Source of the DNA: Candidatus Heimdallarchaeota archaeon
GTDB lineage: Archaea; Asgardarchaeota; Heimdallarchaeia; JABLTI01
Direction: 5' to 3'
Assembly (NCBI GenBank): GCA_023128635.1
Contig: JAGMDP010000039.1
Coordinates: 1 to 7,731 of the forward strand
DNA: 7,731 bases
Every line of letters starts with the position of its first letter. The stretch's first letter is position 1. The notes beneath the pieces were generated by a model, which saw nothing but the letters and a program-made list of their open reading frames with translations, was not told the DNA's origin and ran no database searches. The position numbers and the translations under genes are program-made. Positions 1 to 5,006 of this stretch are shown piece by piece.

Positions 1-1
1 T

Positions 2-100
2 TTCCAAAACGATTCACAAGACTTAGAACTTTCTTTTAGAAAATTAGCAGTAGACATTTTAATTGAAAATGAAAATAACTATTTTATAAAAAAACAATAG
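2..100 (+). CDS. C-terminal end of an unknown protein (partial at left edge)
   Basis: An open frame enters from the left edge and ends at a TAG at 98-100, giving 32 visible residues that end in ...ENNYFIKKQ. The composition is that of a normal soluble protein end (DLELSFRKLAVDILIENE), with no low-complexity character. The frame closes 4 nt before a strong palindrome at 105-123 that would serve as terminator. Both points favour a real gene end, but the fragment is too short to assign to a family. It is convergent with the membrane-protein gene at 138-1226. Confidence 0.5.
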   Translation, partial: FQNDSQDLELSFRKLAVDILIENENNYFIKKQ

Positions 101-104
101 AAAA

Positions 105-123
105 ACGAGGAAAATTTCCTCGT
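105..123. terminator. Bidirectional terminator-like palindrome between convergent genes
   Basis: ACGAGGAAA (105-113) is followed after one base by its exact complement TTTCCTCGT (115-123). Read on the minus strand, the hairpin is followed by a run of T (complement of 101-105) and a second T-rich tract (complement of 88-96). This is what would be expected at the end of the membrane-protein gene that stops at 138. On the plus strand it lies just after the TAG at 98-100. A role for both converging transcripts is inferred from position and T-runs. Confidence 0.6.
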
Positions 124-137
124 ATTTCAAATTGAAT

Positions 138-1226
138 TTAATTCGTGATTTTGTTTGCTTTACCTATACGATTAAACGTTATAATTCCAGTTACCATGCC
201 AAGAATAGGCGATGCTAAGAATTTCAATGCCCAAAATGCAGCCAGTATAAATGACAAACTTGTAATTGCTTCAATAGTCATTTGAGATCCCCAGGTCAAT
301 AGAAGTAAAAGTAAGATACTTGCAAAAGCACCTATAACGAAATTCACAAGTCCAAAAGCATTAAGAAGACCACCACGCTGTAGTTTACCACTTGAAACCA
401 ATACTTTTGCGGTATAAAATAATGCTAAAGCAAATAAACCATATCCACAAGTCAATAGGAATGTAGTGTTACCAAAGAAGCCTAAAAAGAACTCAAAGAT
501 GTCTCCACCAGCAGGTACTGGATTAAAGAGACCTAAACTAGTCACAAAGTTGATTCTTGGATATATTCCAACTCCAATCCACAGGAGCCAAAAACCTGAA
601 GCAACAAAACCTTGAACTTTTTCTTTAATTGATAATGAAAACAATATCAAACCTACAACACATAATATTGCAGCAGTAAAGTCAAGATAGTATACGATTG
701 AGAATGCTCTGAAAAGATTAGTTGTAGCAGATTCCAAACCAGGATTTCCTCCTGGACCGCCCACATTTATAGCTAAAGCCAATGCCATAAAGATTATTAA
801 CATTGGTAGAATCATAATGTTTTGGATAAAAAGTGTGAAAAATCCTATTCTAAGAAGCAGTGGATTGAATTTAGAGGGTTCTACTCTTGTTTCTATTTCC
901 TCAATTTCTTCTTCTTCTTCCTCTTCTTCTAGCTTTTTCGGAACATCAGGTTTCTTTCTTGTTTTATCAATAATTGTTTGTACAATCATTACTAAAGGAA
1001 CAAGAATTACAACACCAATATTCAAATAGAACCAAGTAATTGGTTCTGCGGATTCATTGAACTGATTTGTATGTATTTGATCGAAAGTGGGATTAACAGA
1101 ATTTTGTTTAAATCCATTTGGAATATAGGTTTTGCTTATTGATTGCGCACAAATGCTAAATTGAACGAAAATTAAAGTTGATAATAATACTAACAAAGTA
1201 ACACTAAGTGTTTTCTTACTCACCAT
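138..1226 (-). CDS. Multi-pass membrane protein of unknown function with acidic cytosolic-type linker
   Basis: I do not recognise a family for these 362 residues. The N-terminus is signal-like: MVSKK, then a hydrophobic stretch at about residues 6-25, with a possible cleavage after SICA (24-27). A polar segment of about 35 residues follows, then a membrane segment at about 66-86. Next is a highly charged linker (about 87-118) with basic KTRKKPDVPKK followed by eight consecutive Glu at 100-107 and more Glu up to 112. The rest is hydrophobic, with about six further segments near 122-152, 175-199, 205-222, 243-272, 286-311 and 318-345. The ATG at 1226 has no clear Shine-Dalgarno. A TATA-like TATATTA on the minus strand (complement of 1260-1266) would place transcription start only 10-15 nt ahead of the ATG, so the leader is short or nearly absent. 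It could be a sensor, transporter or membrane-scaffold protein; nothing visible decides. Confidence 0.8.
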   Translation of the reverse strand: MVSKKTLSVTLLVLLSTLIFVQFSICAQSISKTYIPNGFKQNSVNPTFDQIHTNQFNESAEPITWFYLNIGVVILVPLVMIVQTIIDKTRKKPDVPKKLEEEEEEEEIEEIETRVEPSKFNPLLLRIGFFTLFIQNIMILPMLIIFMALALAINVGGPGGNPGLESATTNLFRAFSIVYYLDFTAAILCVVGLILFSLSIKEKVQGFVASGFWLLWIGVGIYPRINFVTSLGLFNPVPAGGDIFEFFLGFFGNTTFLLTCGYGLFALALFYTAKVLVSSGKLQRGGLLNAFGLVNFVIGAFASILLLLLLTWGSQMTIEAITSLSFILAAFWALKFLASPILGMVTGIITFNRIGKANKITN

Positions 1227-1256
1227 TTGAATAACCCACTATAATTGAATAATTAC

Positions 1257-1267
1257 TCGTAATATAC
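1257..1267 (-). promoter_or_regulatory. TATA-like promoter element for the membrane-protein gene
   Basis: Minus strand reads AGTATATTACG (complement of 1257-1267), preceded by a purine-rich GGGAGAAAA that could act as a TFB-recognition element. It sits about 34-40 nt upstream of the ATG at 1226. This fits archaeal TATA spacing with a transcription start around 1236-1240. The call rests on sequence similarity and spacing only. Confidence 0.35.
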
Positions 1268-1300
1268 TTTTCTCCCTTTTACAATCTACTGGGTAATGCT

Positions 1301-1320
1301 AAAAAATATAAAAAAACAAT
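1301..1320 (-). terminator. T-rich archaeal terminator after tRNA-Leu
   Basis: Directly after the CCA end of the tRNA, the minus strand reads ATTGTTTTTTTATATTTTTT (complement of 1301-1320), two oligo-T tracts with no hairpin needed. Archaeal RNA polymerase terminates on such U-rich stretches, so this is the likely 3' end of the secY-tRNA transcript. Confidence 0.6.
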
Positions 1321-1462
1321 TGGTGCGAGGGGCGCGATTCGAACGCACGAACCTCTACAGGAAAGGATTTCCCATCAGGTTACCAACGACATACGCCTGT
1401 TTGTTCCAGTTATGCACTGGGGATCTTGAGTCCTTCGCCGTTGACCACTTGGCTACCCTCGC
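1321..1462 (-). tRNA. tRNA-Leu(CAA) with a 56-nt intron
   Basis: Exon 1 is 1462-1425 and exon 2 is 1368-1321 on the minus strand; the intron is 1424-1369. The acceptor stem GCGAGGG/CCCTCGC pairs fully, with discriminator A and an encoded CCA at 1323-1321. The D arm is GCC...GGC, the anticodon stem AAGGA/TCCTT, and the loop CT-CAA-G|A, so the anticodon CAA (1428-1426) reads the Leu codon UUG. A long variable arm with stem CCT/AGG marks a type II tRNA. The T stem GTGCG/CGCGC closes the TTCGAAT loop. The spliced tRNA is 86 nt with CCA, normal for tRNA-Leu. The intron sits at the canonical 37/38 position. The 5' end is 47 nt after the secY stop and no TATA box is evident between them, so co-transcription with secY is likely. 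Confidence 0.95.
1369..1424 (-). other. tRNA-Leu intron with bulge-helix-bulge splice motif
   Basis: Loop bases 32-35 (CTCA) pair with the intron bases TGGG (complement of 1371-1374) as C-G, U-G, C-G and A-U. This gives the central 4-bp helix. It is flanked by the 3-nt bulges AG|A on the 5' side and AA|A on the 3' side, with cuts after G37 and before A38. This is the canonical target of the archaeal splicing endonuclease EndA. Inside the intron CCAGT/ACTGG forms a 5-bp hairpin with loop GCATA, and CAGG/CCTG can form a second stem. An alternative TCCC/GGGA pairing of the intron ends would compete with the splice helix. Confidence 0.85.
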
Positions 1463-1502
1463 GAATTTGTTCCCAATAGAGGGAAAAAAGGGTGAAAGAG
1501 CT

Positions 1503-1518
1503 ATGGAGATTACTCCAT
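1503..1518 (-). other. Small hairpin over the secY stop codon
   Basis: ATGGAG (1503-1508), ATTA, CTCCAT (1513-1518) is a perfect 6-bp stem with a 4-nt loop that contains the secY stop codon. Toward the tRNA, a second short stem TTCCC (1470-1474)/GGGAA (1481-1485) follows. These structures may mark processing between the secY mRNA and the tRNA precursor, but this is inference from base pairing alone. Confidence 0.35.
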
Positions 1519-2934
1519 GCCCAGGAAGCCCCGCACAGCAGGACTTATTTCTGCTAATCTTTCTTTAGCGATAATTTCTGAATACTGCTTGATAATACCC
1601 GTCGTCAGCAGAATACCCGTGCCCGTTCCCAGAGCACCCAGGAAGTCTGCAAATCCGGCCAGAAGTCCAACAAAGAAACCACCCAGTAAAGCTGCGATTG
1701 GAATGTATCTTTCAAGGTATTTCTCTAGTACTTTGGGGTTTCGTCTGAAACCAGGAATCTGCATATCTGCATCTAGGAGCTGCTTCGCAACATCTCTCGG
1801 ACCCATACCAGCCGTTTCTAGCCAAATAGCTGAAAAGATCATACAAGCACCTACCAGTATCACGATGTAAATTAGAGCCCGCATAGGATCATCTATGACT
1901 TGTGAGATTCCCCGCGGAGCCGTAGTATAATAAACCAGACCTCCTGCTGGCATAGGCTGCTCTCCCGTAAAGTCCCAACGACCCAGAAGATCGACTATCG
2001 GATTGCCTTGCATCCGCTTGTACAGTATCTGGGAGATAAAGTACACATTCGCAAACAACGCTGACGCCAGTATTACCGGTATGTTAGACGTGTACAGAAA
2101 CTTGATGGGATACCGCGCCGGTATCTTGTACTTCGCATGCGAAATCGGTATCTCAATCCGCATCGATTCCACATAGATAACCAGGCCGAAAACAATAATC
2201 GTAGCCAGAAAAGCTATAATATCGGGATTTATAGGCCGATAAACCACATTGATAAATTTCTCACCATTAGTTAAACCGTAGAAGAATGCTATGACAGCGC
2301 CATAGTATTTTCCGGCTGGATTTGCACCAATCCCTTCTGTAAAGGCGAATAACCCATTTAAGATATTAAACGAAACACCAGCAGCAATGAATAATGATAT
2401 TCCTGAACCTAAGCCATAGCCTTTCTGTATCAGCTCATCCATCAGCATAACCACTAATCCCGCGGCCAGCAGTTGTAAGAAGATGAGTGAACCAGTTAAT
2501 AGGGAGATGTCTTCTCCATAAGCACCACCGAAGATGTATGCACCAGCCTCGAAGAGAATCATTAAGACACTCAAGACTTTTTGGGCACCAGTATAGAGTG
2601 CTCGTTCTTCAGGATTGTTAAAGTCAACTTTAATGATTTGGCTACCGACTAATAACTGCATAATCAAACCTGCAGTTACGATTGGTCCAATTCCTAATTC
2701 TCCCAATGTACCTCTTTGAGAGGCGAGAATTGCTCTCATAGCAAAGAATGGATCTGCTTGACCAGCGGCTGTTTCAATTCCATACAATGGTACACTTATC
2801 ATGATGAAATAAACCACTAGACAGACAATCGTCCAAACAGATTTTTCCTTAAAGGAAACTGTTCGATCAGGTTTTTTTACTTCAAACGTAAGATGAGTGA
2901 ATGGTTTGAATACTCTCAAGAATCTACTTGTCAT
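1510..2934 (-). CDS. secY: Preprotein translocase subunit SecY (Sec61-alpha)
   Basis: This is the pore-forming subunit of the SecYE-beta channel, which moves unfolded proteins across or into the cytoplasmic membrane. The product is 474 residues, normal for archaeal SecY and eukaryotic Sec61-alpha, with ten expected membrane segments. Recognisable stretches: an amphipathic N-terminus RFLRVFKPF (4-12) and KKPDR; VPLYGI at 48-53; the plug region around 55-65; GELGIGPIVTAG (78-89); DELIQKGYGLGSGISLF (166-182); the basic cytosolic loop SHAKYKIPARYPIKF (265-279), which meets the ribosome; GPRDVAKQL in the last large cytosolic loop; and GTGTGILL (436-443) in the final segment. I chose ATG at 2934 because MTSRFLRVFKPF lines up with the usual start of the family. 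A GTG at 2943 would add only three residues. secY has its own TATA box and a divergent gene upstream, so ribosomal protein genes do not flank it here. GC is visibly higher in the 3' half. Confidence 0.97.
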   Translation of the reverse strand: MTSRFLRVFKPFTHLTFEVKKPDRTVSFKEKSVWTIVCLVVYFIMISVPLYGIETAAGQADPFFAMRAILASQRGTLGELGIGPIVTAGLIMQLLVGSQIIKVDFNNPEERALYTGAQKVLSVLMILFEAGAYIFGGAYGEDISLLTGSLIFLQLLAAGLVVMLMDELIQKGYGLGSGISLFIAAGVSFNILNGLFAFTEGIGANPAGKYYGAVIAFFYGLTNGEKFINVVYRPINPDIIAFLATIIVFGLVIYVESMRIEIPISHAKYKIPARYPIKFLYTSNIPVILASALFANVYFISQILYKRMQGNPIVDLLGRWDFTGEQPMPAGGLVYYTTAPRGISQVIDDPMRALIYIVILVGACMIFSAIWLETAGMGPRDVAKQLLDADMQIPGFRRNPKVLEKYLERYIPIAALLGGFFVGLLAGFADFLGALGTGTGILLTTGIIKQYSEIIAKERLAEISPAVRGFLGME

Positions 2935-2980
2935 AGGGTTCACGTCTTATGCTAGTATATCGATGCCTTATCCTAATGTT

Positions 2981-3000
2981 CTTTATAATATATTATTGCG
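2981..3000 (-). promoter_or_regulatory. Probable secY promoter (BRE/TATA)
   Basis: The minus strand holds AATATATTATAAAG (complement of 2981-2994), a good TATA-like block, preceded by GGTTTCGCAAT as a possible TFB element. TATA to ATG (2934) is about 50 nt, giving a predicted start near 2957-2962 and a leader of about 25 nt. The element lies in the divergent spacer shared with the coiled-coil gene. Confidence 0.5.
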
Positions 3001-3104
3001 AAACCTTTAGGTTTTTTAGCATTTCGGAGAGTTTGAGCTTTTATTATTCAAAACTTTTTGCTTTAAATTAACCTAATTATTTCAGATTTCTTTAAAGAGG
3101 TCTA

Positions 3105-3123
3105 GACGAAGACTTTATAAAAG
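3105..3123 (+). promoter_or_regulatory. Strong TATA-box promoter for the coiled-coil gene
   Basis: TTTATAAAAG at 3114-3123 is a close match to the archaeal TATA consensus, with purine-rich GACGAAGAC just upstream as a TFB-recognition candidate. The predicted transcription start is near 3142-3148. This leaves a leader of about 100 nt before the GTG at 3245, unusually long for an archaeal gene and containing two hairpins. Confidence 0.6.
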
Positions 3124-3144
3124 TTTACATTTCATTTTCGATTA

Positions 3145-3203
3145 TTACTCAGCGGAATTTGAGTAAAGAATAAGATTGCGAGTTAAAACTTTTAGTTTTA
3201 ACT
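3145..3203 (+). promoter_or_regulatory. Two tandem hairpins in the 5' leader of the coiled-coil gene
   Basis: Hairpin 1: TTACTCA (3145-3151) and TGAGTAA (3160-3166) with an 8-nt loop. Hairpin 2: AGTTAAAACT (3181-3190), loop TTT, AGTTTTAACT (3194-3203), a perfect 10-bp stem followed by more T (3204-3206). Both lie between the predicted transcription start and the ribosome binding site. The second resembles an intrinsic terminator, so attenuation or mRNA stabilisation is possible. This is inference; no riboswitch class is recognised. Confidence 0.45.
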
Positions 3204-3244
3204 TTTAATATTAAATCCCAAACGAATCATAAAAGGAGATCCCC

Positions 3245-4126
3245 GTGATATCAGAAGTCGATCAAATCGTCGTAAAATTATCAGAACTCGAGAAACAAGC
3301 AAGTGAGCTTAGAGTCTCTCGAGATAAACTCAACACAGAAGCTCGAGAAAAAGCTGATAGAAGAGACGTATTAAATAAGAAAATGGCTGAACTTATAGCC
3401 AAAGTCAAAGATCATCAAATTCAAAGAGACGATGAAAACAATAAAGTCCAGGAATACAAAGTAAAGCGAGAAGAAGTTCGAAAGAATCTTGCGGAAGCCA
3501 AGAAAGAAGTCGATCAAATCAAAGAAACCGAAGATTTAGAACCATTACCAAAACCACCTATCCCAGAGAAAGTTCTACGAAGAAATCTCAAGCAACTTGA
3601 ATGGAAAATTCAAACTGAAATCCTACCTTCAGATGAAGAAAAACGACTTGTTACAGAAATTGCTGCTCTACAAGAACAACTTGAAGAAGCAGAAGGCATA
3701 AGAGCTCTTCGTCAGGAAAGAAATGCTCGATTCAGTACTTTTGAAGGTCTAAAAGCTGAAATGAACCATTATCATAAAGCAGTTATTAGAACTGCAAAAT
3801 CTTCTCAAAGACATCATCATGAAATGAGCAAATTATTTTCTGAAATCGATGAAATTCGCAAAGAAGCTGACCAGTGTCATAAAGATTTTATTGAAACAAA
3901 AAAAGTCGCAGATGAAACTCACAAACAATTCATTGAACGCATTAAAGCAAAAGAGAAGCATCAAAAATCATTACAGAATATTAGGCAAAAAGCACGAGTA
4001 GACCATTTCAGAGAAGTGAAAGAAACAATTGAAGCTCGGGCAGAAAAAGCTTTAGAGAAATATAAGGCAGGCAAGAAGCTTTCCTTAGAAGAATTTAGTA
4101 TGCTTGTTGAACGAGGTTTAGTTTAA
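3245..4126 (+). CDS. Archaeal coiled-coil protein (COG1340-like)
   Basis: This 293-residue, almost wholly alpha-helical, highly charged protein has no membrane segment or signal peptide. A first coiled coil (about 3-97) ends at a proline-rich break EPLPKPPIP (99-107). Then comes a conserved-looking block LEWKIQTEILPSDEEKRLVTEI (118-139), which I recognise as typical of the archaeal COG1340 coiled-coil family. A second coiled coil (about 140-275) follows, and a short C-terminal helix KLSLEEFSMLVERGLV. The second coil is rich in spaced histidines (175, 177, 190-192, 212, 226, 239) within EADQCHKDF/VADETHKQF type repeats. Some databases label such proteins phosphoserine phosphatase; I see no catalytic HAD motif here and reject that. 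The start is GTG at 3245 with a strong GGAGAT at 3235-3240, six bases upstream counting from the G of GGAG. The molecular role of the family is unknown to me. Confidence 0.88.
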   Translation: MISEVDQIVVKLSELEKQASELRVSRDKLNTEAREKADRRDVLNKKMAELIAKVKDHQIQRDDENNKVQEYKVKREEVRKNLAEAKKEVDQIKETEDLEPLPKPPIPEKVLRRNLKQLEWKIQTEILPSDEEKRLVTEIAALQEQLEEAEGIRALRQERNARFSTFEGLKAEMNHYHKAVIRTAKSSQRHHHEMSKLFSEIDEIRKEADQCHKDFIETKKVADETHKQFIERIKAKEKHQKSLQNIRQKARVDHFREVKETIEARAEKALEKYKAGKKLSLEEFSMLVERGLV

Positions 4127-4135
4127 TACCTCGTT
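4110..4135 (+). terminator. Hairpin over the stop codon of the coiled-coil gene
   Basis: AACGAGGT (4110-4117) pairs with ACCTCGTT (4128-4135) in a perfect 8-bp stem whose 10-nt loop contains the TAA stop (4124-4126). A strong U-run is lacking (only TTAAAATTGCTTATTT follows), so it may act as a 3'-end stabiliser as much as a terminator. Confidence 0.4.
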
Positions 4136-4157
4136 AAAATTGCTTATTTATTCACTT

Positions 4158-4178
4158 GAAAATAGGATAGTTATTTTC
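4158..4178. terminator. Hairpin between convergent genes
   Basis: GAAAATA (4158-4164) and TATTTTC (4172-4178) form a perfect 7-bp stem with a 7-nt loop. The site is in the 73-bp gap between the converging coiled-coil (stop 4126) and methyltransferase (stop 4200) genes, where a transcription stop in both directions would be expected. Confidence 0.4.
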
Positions 4179-4199
4179 CCAATAAAATACTTCTTTATT

Positions 4200-4874
4200 T
4201 TAAACTAGTCTAGATGAAACACTTTTATCTATTTTGAAGAGATATGCTCGAGTAAAACCATAATGGTATTCTTTACTATGTATAAGTTTGAATCCTTGGT
4301 TTTCTATATACTTTATTTGGTCAATCATCATAAATCTTGCAGCAGATTCATCTTCTATTAATCTTAAAGCATAATACACAAAATTCAAATCGAAAGTTGA
4401 TTTTTCTGGTAGTTTAAAATCAAAAACAAGTAAACGACCCGTGCCTTTTAAAACACGTTTTATTTCTTTGAGCACGACTTTTACTAATTGTGTTGGTATT
4501 TCGTGAAGTGCTAGGAATGAGTTCACAAAATCAAAAGATTGGTCAGGAAAATCCAATTTTGTGCAATCACCAACACGAAAATTTACGTTTGCCGTTTTTT
4601 TTGTGTTCTTGATAGCAAAACTAATCATTGCAGGATTTAGATCAATTCCCGTAACCCTTCCTTGCTTGAAATAGGAAGCCAAAAATTGAGTTCCTTTACC
4701 GTTTGCACAACAGATATCTAATACTTCTTCATTTCCTTTCGCTTTTATGAATTCGGTGAAAAATATTCTCCTAAAGGCTTTTTCTGTAAAACCACCACCT
4801 AATATGTACAAGAATCCTGTAATGAAACTGTAAAGATGGGCTATTATGTCATAATTGATGTTTCGAGATTTCAC
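4200..4874 (-). CDS. Class I SAM-dependent methyltransferase (UbiE/Methyltransf_11-like)
   Basis: The 224-residue protein carries the SAM-binding fold in order. Motif I is VLDICCANGKGT (51-62). An acidic residue in VTGIDLNPAMI (75-84) should bind the ribose. GDCTKLDFPDQSFDFV (102-117) provides the adenine-side Asp and the fourth strand, NSFLALHEIP (118-127) follows, and the post-motif EIKRVLKGTGRLLVFDF (137-153) closes the core. A 45-residue N-terminal helix region and a C-terminal part ending in a beta hairpin (HSKEYHYGFTRAYLFKI) complete it. Motif I departs from the common GxGxG by having CCANGKG. The pattern resembles UbiE/MenG-type enzymes, but the substrate cannot be read from sequence. 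The start is taken as GTG at 4874, with a GGAG (minus strand, complement of 4886-4889) about 11 nt upstream lying inside a palindrome. Neighbouring genes give no pathway hint. Confidence 0.87.
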   Translation of the reverse strand: MKSRNINYDIIAHLYSFITGFLYILGGGFTEKAFRRIFFTEFIKAKGNEEVLDICCANGKGTQFLASYFKQGRVTGIDLNPAMISFAIKNTKKTANVNFRVGDCTKLDFPDQSFDFVNSFLALHEIPTQLVKVVLKEIKRVLKGTGRLLVFDFKLPEKSTFDLNFVYYALRLIEDESAARFMMIDQIKYIENQGFKLIHSKEYHYGFTRAYLFKIDKSVSSRLV

Positions 4875-4878
4875 CTTA

Positions 4879-4900
4879 ATACCATCTCCGGAGAAGGTAT
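4879..4900 (-). promoter_or_regulatory. 22-bp palindrome covering the methyltransferase ribosome binding site
   Basis: The site is ATACC-N-TCTCCGGAGA-N-GGTAT, symmetric at 20 of 22 positions; only the two N positions (4884 and 4895) break symmetry. It lies 5-26 nt upstream of the GTG start, and on the minus strand the GGAG ribosome binding site is part of the right arm. As DNA it could be an operator for a dimeric repressor in this divergent spacer. As RNA it could fold and hide the ribosome binding site. Confidence 0.5.
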
Positions 4901-4994
4901 ATCTATACCTGCAAATTACTAATAAATTACTTTGATTTAAATGACTCTAAGATAAATTAGTGTAAAACTCTTAATAACAGACAAATTTTGTAAC

Positions 4995-4998
4995 GAGG
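4995..4998 (+). promoter_or_regulatory. Ribosome binding site of the DUF523 gene
   Basis: GAGG lies 8 nt before the ATG at 5007 and supports that start over any internal one. A TATA-like ATTTAAAT further upstream (about 4935-4942) could drive the gene, but it is a weak call. Confidence 0.45.
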
Positions 4999-5006
4999 CA
5001 TATTTT

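Larger units (their letters stand above)
2935..3244. other. Divergent spacer between secY and the coiled-coil gene
   Basis: This roughly 300-bp gene-free stretch is very AT-rich. From left to right it holds the secY leader and its TATA box (about 2981-2994), and a short stem AAACC (3001-3005)/GGTTT (3010-3014) followed by T on the plus strand. An AT-rich middle follows with no feature I can name. Then come the TATA box of the coiled-coil gene (3114-3123), two leader hairpins (3145-3166 and 3181-3203), and the ribosome binding site at 3235-3240. I see no small open frame with convincing start signals in it. Confidence 0.6.

Noticed and set aside
817..1029. Open frame rich in serine opposite the membrane-protein gene
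   Set aside because: The Ser run is the reverse-strand shadow of the Glu codons; the minus-strand frame has clear membrane segments and spans a much longer stretch.
1296..1568. 90-codon plus-strand open frame
   Set aside because: It runs straight through the tRNA-Leu gene and the end of secY on the other strand; the stable RNA structure explains the sequence.
1517..1870. 117-codon plus-strand open frame
   Set aside because: Antisense shadow of secY; composition is Pro/Arg/Ser-rich with no family resemblance.
2802..2815. C/D-box-like ATGATGA sequences (also near 7564)
   Set aside because: They lie inside coding regions and no matching CTGA box or guide spacing is evident.
3001..3014. AAACC/GGTTT stem with following T residues
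   Set aside because: Only 5 bp and placed upstream of both predicted promoters' transcripts, so a terminator role is unlikely; it may just be part of the secY promoter region.
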